A DNA stretch of 9,656 bases. Origin: Bacteroidales bacterium UBA2030 (lineage in GTDB: Bacteria > Bacteroidota > Bacteroidia > Bacteroidales > TTA-H9). Positions 5,867 through 9,656 of this stretch are shown piece by piece. The translations under genes were made by a program, and so were the position numbers. The stretch covers positions 1 to 9,656 of the forward strand of contig DDBO01000080.1 in NCBI GenBank assembly GCA_002332755.1, written 5' to 3'. The notes under the pieces were generated by a model. It saw only the letters and a list, made by a program, of their open reading frames with translations. It had not been told where the DNA came from and did no database searches. Numbering within the stretch: the stretch's first letter is position 1; each line of letters begins with the position of its first letter.

Positions 5867-6263
5867 TCTCATACTCGCATTGCCAAACCTGGATTTAAAG
5901 ATAGTCGAACCCCGTACTCGCCGCAGGGGCGATTACCAATTTAAGCGGGAAGTAAGCCGGCATCAAATTACAATTAATTGGGATTTGAGCAGGCATAACT
6001 TTCTGATTACGTTTTTGCATGAATATGCCCATTTAATTGCGGTCCAGAAATATGGAAATTCGATTGCCCCTCATGGAAAAGAATGGAAAAAGGAGTATAG
6101 AAACGTGGCATTACCTTTTGTCCTAAGCGGTAAGCTTCATCCGGTTTTTACAGCAGCTTTCAAGCATTATTTGGTCAATCCATACGCATCAAGCGAGAGA
6201 GATACTGCTTTGATGGATGCCTGCAGAAGAGCAGATGCTGAAATAAAGCAAGTTAATTGGTAA
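5778..6263 (+). CDS. SprT-like zinc metalloprotease domain protein, short form
   Basis: The 161-residue protein has the SprT-family core: I-T-I-N-W-D-L (64-70), then F-L-H-E-Y-A-H-L (79-86) with zinc ligands His81 and His85 and catalytic Glu82, and A-P-H-G-K-E-W (97-103) with His99 as third ligand. The motifs P-H-G-K-E-W-K-x-x-Y-R and N-P-Y-A-S-S (134-139) match the Bacteroidota SprT-like form. In longer members, ~200 residues, the second is followed by a Cys-containing zinc ribbon; here Ala-Ser-Ser-Glu replaces Ala-Ser-Ser-Cys and the protein stops after ~22 more residues, so the ribbon is missing. Only 61 bp separate the stop from manC, so it is not hidden in another frame. The first residues overlap the lipoprotein gene by 89 bp; the M-V-T-D-L-I helix near residue 27 shows the real domain begins close to this start. 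The protease core looks intact; its substrate is unknown. Confidence 0.87.
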   Translation: MKNLVLRDREAIIRGLTPYLPPGVAPMVTDLILALPNLDLKIVEPRTRRRGDYQFKREVSRHQITINWDLSRHNFLITFLHEYAHLIAVQKYGNSIAPHGKEWKKEYRNVALPFVLSGKLHPVFTAAFKHYLVNPYASSERDTALMDACRRADAEIKQVNW

Positions 6264-6287
6264 AGTGAAACAGCTTATGTAAATTTG
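6257..6287 (+). promoter_or_regulatory. Consensus Bacteroidota promoter for manC
   Basis: TTG at 6257-6259, a 20-bp spacer and TAAATTTG at 6280-6287 fit both the -33 and -7 elements of the Bacteroidota housekeeping sigma factor. The -33 element overlaps the last codons of the SprT-like gene. A start near 6294 gives a leader of ~30 nt before the ATG at 6325. This is the best promoter in the window. Confidence 0.65.
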
Positions 6288-6324
6288 CCTAAATAATCTC
6301 AAAAACCACCATAAGTTATTGATT

Positions 6325-7416
6325 ATGAATAAAAACAATTATTGTGTCATAATGGCTGGAGGAGTAGGTACCCGTTTCTGGCCCATGAGTCGCACAGATA
6401 AGCCCAAGCAGTTTATTGATATTTTGGGTGTAGGCCAAACCCTGATCCAGCAAACTTTTCATCGCTTCAAACCGGTTTGTCCCATCGAAAATATTTTTGT
6501 GGTTACCAATCAGCGGTATTTTGACCTAGTAAAGGAACAAATTCCTGAAATGCCCGAAGAAAATATTCTATGTGAACCGGCAGGTCGTAACACCGCCCCC
6601 TGTATTGCATTTGCCGCTTATCGAATTGCTGCTGCTAATCCTGAGGCCAACATAGTAGTTGCTCCCTCCGATCACATCATTTTAAAAGAAAATGTATTTG
6701 TTGACGTTATTTGCAAGTCTCTTGAAACTGTTTCTACCCGCGACTGGTTGCTTACACTTGGAATAAGACCCAGCAGGCCCGATACTGGTTATGGATATAT
6801 TCAGTATATAGAAGACCCTGTAGAGGGGGTAGATAATCATATAAAAAAGGTAAAGACTTTTACAGAAAAACCCAATCTCGAGCTCGCAAAAACTTTCCTC
6901 GCAAGTGGCGACTTTTTATGGAATGCAGGAATTTTCATCTGGAATGTGAAGTCTATTCTGAATGCTCTTGAAACCTATCTGCCTGATGTTAACAGTATCT
7001 TCAAAGAAGGCGCACAGCTTTTTGGTACCCCTGCAGAAAAAGATTTCATTAATTACGCATATACCCATTGCAAGAGTATTTCCATCGATTACGGCGTAAT
7101 GGAAAAAGCAGGCAATGTCTACACCTTTGCCAGCGATTTTGGCTGGAGCGATTTGGGGACGTGGGGCTCTCTTTACGATATCAGATCGAAAAACCAGGAG
7201 GGAAATGCCATTATTGGCCAGAATGTTATGACTTACGATTCCTATAACTGCATCGTGCATGTGCCCGATAATAAATTGCTTGTTATACAAGGACTTGATA
7301 ATTATATTATCGCTGAAGACGACAACATGATGTTGATTTGCCGTAAAGTGGATGAACAAAAAATACGGGATATCGTGAATGATATAAAACTGAATAAAGG
7401 AGAACAATTTGTTTAA
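6325..7416 (+). CDS. manC: Mannose-1-phosphate guanylyltransferase (GDP-mannose pyrophosphorylase)
   Basis: The enzyme joins mannose-1-phosphate and GTP to GDP-mannose and pyrophosphate, the donor for mannose, fucose and related sugars in surface glycans. Motifs, counted from the ATG at 6325: M-A-G-G-V-G-T-R-F-W-P-M-S-R (9-22) with P-K-Q-F, the nucleotide-binding signature; E-P-A-G-R-N-T-A-P-C (84-93); P-S-D-H-I (114-118); F-T-E-K-P; F-L-W-N-A-G-I-F-I-W; S-I-D-Y-G-V-M-E-K; and W-S-D-L-G-T-W. The length of 363 residues shows the single-function form: the C-terminal cupin mannose-6-phosphate isomerase domain of the bifunctional ManC/AlgA type is absent. I take ATG 6325 as start; the TTG at 6319 would only add two residues. 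A consensus promoter lies just upstream. The S46 peptidase follows after 19 bp without a visible terminator, so the two are probably co-transcribed although they share no pathway. Confidence 0.96.
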   Translation: MNKNNYCVIMAGGVGTRFWPMSRTDKPKQFIDILGVGQTLIQQTFHRFKPVCPIENIFVVTNQRYFDLVKEQIPEMPEENILCEPAGRNTAPCIAFAAYRIAAANPEANIVVAPSDHIILKENVFVDVICKSLETVSTRDWLLTLGIRPSRPDTGYGYIQYIEDPVEGVDNHIKKVKTFTEKPNLELAKTFLASGDFLWNAGIFIWNVKSILNALETYLPDVNSIFKEGAQLFGTPAEKDFINYAYTHCKSISIDYGVMEKAGNVYTFASDFGWSDLGTWGSLYDIRSKNQEGNAIIGQNVMTYDSYNCIVHVPDNKLLVIQGLDNYIIAEDDNMMLICRKVDEQKIRDIVNDIKLNKGEQFV

Positions 7417-7435
7417 TTTCTAACCATTTATCCAT

Positions 7436-9598
7436 ATGAGAAGATCAAGAAGTGTTTTTTTAGTTCTTTTTGTTGTTATTTTTTCTTCAGTTCGGTTGAT
7501 TGCCGATGAGGGTATGTGGCTTCCCTACTTGCTGGATCAATTGAAGGTGAAAGAGATGCAGAGCATGGGACTTAAACTCTCAGCCGAGGACATTTATAGC
7601 ATCAATCAATCAAGCCTTAAAGATGCTATCGTTTTATTCGGAAGGGGATGTACAGGAGAAGTAATTTCTGCTGATGGCCTTATTTTGACTAATCATCATT
7701 GTGGCTATGGTAGTATCCAGAGTGTAAGTTCTGTAGATAACGATTTCCTCAAAGAAGGTTTCTGGGCTTCCCGTCTGGAAGAAGAAATTCCCATTCCCGG
7801 ACTCACAGTCATGTTTCTGGTGAGGGTTGAGGATGTTACCCAAAGCATGCTTGAAGGTATTACACCAACCCATACCGAAAAACAGCGTGATAGCATTTTA
7901 CAGGTTAATCAGCGGAAGTTAATGGATAAAGCCCCGAAAGAAGATGGGATGGGCGCTGTTATCAAGGAGTTTTATGCCGGTAACGAATTTTATATGTTCA
8001 TTTACCAGACTTACAGTGATGTAAGGTTGGTAGGTGCTCCGCCTTCGGCAATCGGGAAATTTGGCGGTGACACCGACAACTGGATGTGGCCACGTCATAC
8101 CGGCGACTTTTCCATTTTCAGGGTTTATACAGGACCCAATGGTAAACCCAACAGATATCAACCCAACAATATCCCTTTGAAAGCCAAAAGATTCCTTACT
8201 ATTAATGCAGCTGGTGTAGAGAAAGGGGATTTTGCCATGATTATGGGTTACCCCGGCCGCACCGACCGCTACCTGACTTCCTGGGGTGTTAAATTAGCTG
8301 TCGACGAAACCAATCCATCTATTGTTAAAGTGCGACGTAAAAAACTCGACATTATTGGTCAGGACATGGCTTCAAGCGATGCTATCCGCATTAAATATGC
8401 GTCAAAGTATGCCGGAATCTCTAATTATTGGAAGTACTTTATTGGACAAACCCGCGGACTGAAGCGTTTAAATGTAATTGAAAAAAAGAAGGAAACAGAA
8501 AATGCTTTTGCAGAATGGATAAATGTGGATCCCGGACGTAAGTTAAAGTATGGTAATGTGTTGACTGATTTTGAAAGTGCCTACCTTGAATTATCCAAAA
8601 CAGCAAGGGCACAGGTTTATTTGCGTGAAGCGGCTTATGGAGCTGAAATCATCGGACTGGCTGCACGTTTGGAGCAACTTGCCAATATTTTATCCGACAA
8701 AAATACCGATCCAAAGAAGCGAGATGAAAGTCTGAGTAAAGCCAAAGAAGCTTATGATAATTTCTGGAAAAATTACAACCCAGAAACTGATCGTAAACTA
8801 TTGGCCGCAATGATGTCGATGTATGTGAGTGATATTAAGTCCGTTTATATTCCGGATTTGCTTGTTAAGGCTGAGAAGAAATATAAAGGAAATTGGAATC
8901 GGTTTGCTGAGGAGGTTTTCGAAAAATCCATATTCTCAAGTATTGAGGCCTTCACTGGTTTTTTGCGGAATCCCAAGGCCAGTGCTATAACCAATGACCC
9001 TGCATATAAACTTGCCAAAGCTTTTGAGGCTGTGGCAAACCGGGTGAGGGATGAAAACAAAGAATCTAATGAAAAACTAAGTCGTGCACGTAGGCTTTTC
9101 ATGGCAGGCCTTCGTGAAATGAACCCTGATAAGCTTTTTTATCCCGACGCTAATCAAACCTTAAGACTCACTTATGGTACCGTTCAAGATTATAAAGCTG
9201 CTGATGCTGTTCACTACAGGCACTATACGACCCATTATGGTATTCTTGAAAAGGAAGACCCATCCAATCCGGAATTTGAGGTGCCTCACCGGCTTAAGCA
9301 GGTTTTAGCTGAGAAAAAGTATGAGCCTTATTATAAAACGGATACGGTTTATACCTGTTTCATTACAACACATGATATCACAGGCGGGAACAGTGGTAGC
9401 CCTGTACTCAATGGTAATGGAGAACTGATTGGGTTGGCTTTTGATGGAAATTGGGAGGCTATGAGTGGCGATATTGCTTTTGAGCCGGAGCTTCAACGGA
9501 CCATTAACGTTGACATTAGATATGTGTTGTTTATTATCGATAAATACGCTCAGTGTAACCATATCATGCGTGAACTGAGCATTCGCTATGAGAGATAG
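7436..9598 (+). CDS. dpp7: S46 family dipeptidyl-peptidase, DPP7-type specificity
   Basis: S46 exopeptidases remove dipeptides from the N-terminus of oligopeptides in the periplasm and feed amino-acid metabolism. The 720-residue protein has a signal peptide (residues 1 to ~23, cut before Asp-Glu-Gly-Met-Trp) and the usual family length. The chymotrypsin-type triad is visible: His88 in T-N-H-H-C-G-Y, Asp224 in H-T-G-D-F, and Ser653 in T-G-G-N-S-G-S-P. The helical cap domain occupies roughly 280-570. Residues that hold the substrate's free N-terminus in the family are present (Asn215 and Trp216 in D-N-W-M-W-P-R-H, Asn330, Asp670). Eighteen residues after the catalytic Ser, where DPP11 has the Arg that selects Asp/Glu at P1, this protein has Gly671 (F-D-G-N-W-E). 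That points to DPP7-type preference for hydrophobic P1 residues. It follows manC by 19 bp and is closed by the hairpin at the window end. Confidence 0.95.
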   Translation: MRRSRSVFLVLFVVIFSSVRLIADEGMWLPYLLDQLKVKEMQSMGLKLSAEDIYSINQSSLKDAIVLFGRGCTGEVISADGLILTNHHCGYGSIQSVSSVDNDFLKEGFWASRLEEEIPIPGLTVMFLVRVEDVTQSMLEGITPTHTEKQRDSILQVNQRKLMDKAPKEDGMGAVIKEFYAGNEFYMFIYQTYSDVRLVGAPPSAIGKFGGDTDNWMWPRHTGDFSIFRVYTGPNGKPNRYQPNNIPLKAKRFLTINAAGVEKGDFAMIMGYPGRTDRYLTSWGVKLAVDETNPSIVKVRRKKLDIIGQDMASSDAIRIKYASKYAGISNYWKYFIGQTRGLKRLNVIEKKKETENAFAEWINVDPGRKLKYGNVLTDFESAYLELSKTARAQVYLREAAYGAEIIGLAARLEQLANILSDKNTDPKKRDESLSKAKEAYDNFWKNYNPETDRKLLAAMMSMYVSDIKSVYIPDLLVKAEKKYKGNWNRFAEEVFEKSIFSSIEAFTGFLRNPKASAITNDPAYKLAKAFEAVANRVRDENKESNEKLSRARRLFMAGLREMNPDKLFYPDANQTLRLTYGTVQDYKAADAVHYRHYTTHYGILEKEDPSNPEFEVPHRLKQVLAEKKYEPYYKTDTVYTCFITTHDITGGNSGSPVLNGNGELIGLAFDGNWEAMSGDIAFEPELQRTINVDIRYVLFIIDKYAQCNHIMRELSIRYER

Positions 9599-9620
9599 AA
9601 CGGTTTAGTTAATAAATGGG

Positions 9621-9656
9621 TTGGGGGCAAGAGGCTTGGCCTCTTGCCCCCAATTT
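9621..9656 (+). terminator. Long perfect hairpin after the S46 peptidase, probable terminator
   Basis: A perfect 15-bp stem (9621-9635 with 9639-9653) closes a 3-nt TTG loop, starting 22 bp after the peptidase stop. At least three T follow before the window ends, so the U-tract cannot be judged in full. The stem is longer than the 7-bp stems of the other two terminators here. It may act in both directions if a convergent gene follows outside the window. Confidence 0.75.

Noticed and set aside
4280..6263. A mobile element or defence island around the SRAP gene and the decayed genes
   Set aside because: No transposase, integrase, terminal repeats, target duplication, phage or defence gene motif is visible; the decay is better explained by deletion.
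6916..7407. Minus-strand open frame of 163 codons inside manC
   Set aside because: It is antisense to conserved manC motifs, lacks a promoter-like element and looks like a shadow of codon bias.

Overview
This window looks like a piece of a Bacteroidota chromosome, probably Bacteroidales or a near relative; the order is my inference. The evidence is the gene families (S46 dipeptidyl-peptidase, DUF4369/TlpA-like lipoprotein, remnant of a type IX-secreted protein), the AT-rich leaders without clear Shine-Dalgarno sites, and several matches to the Bacteroidota promoter element TAnnTTTG. I see no tRNA, rRNA, CRISPR array, insertion sequence, integrase or phage gene. The window reads as ordinary chromosome with a small patch of gene decay in the middle.

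Layout. (1) Positions 1-517: the 3' end of a LiaF-like 'toast-rack' beta-solenoid protein, cut by the window edge and closed by a clear intrinsic terminator. (2) 518-704: a gene-poor spacer with an open, start-less frame that may be a decayed PepSY-like gene. (3) 705-2520, minus strand: an Sfp-type 4'-phosphopantetheinyl transferase followed, with a 59-bp overlap, by a lipoprotein with a thioredoxin-like fold that has lost its CxxC. (4) 2521-2660: a divergent promoter region with a TGTGA-N4-TCACA dyad. (5) 2661-4138: S-adenosylhomocysteinase (ahcY) and its terminator. (6) 4214-6263: a SRAP-domain gene (YedK/HMCES family), a truncated and frameshifted remnant of a secreted T9SS protein, a small lipoprotein, and a SprT-like zinc metalloprotease. 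(7) 6257-9656: a consensus promoter, mannose-1-phosphate guanylyltransferase (manC), an S46 dipeptidyl-peptidase of the DPP7 type, and a long perfect hairpin at the window end.

How the genes relate. ahcY clears S-adenosylhomocysteine after methylation. manC makes GDP-mannose for surface glycans. The S46 enzyme takes dipeptides from peptides in the periplasm, as in amino-acid-fermenting Bacteroidota. The most suggestive association is the SRAP gene lying 670 bp upstream of a SprT-like protease on the same strand. In animals the equivalent proteins, HMCES and SPRTN, act one after the other on abasic-site DNA-protein crosslinks. That the bacterial neighbours do the same is my inference and could be chance.
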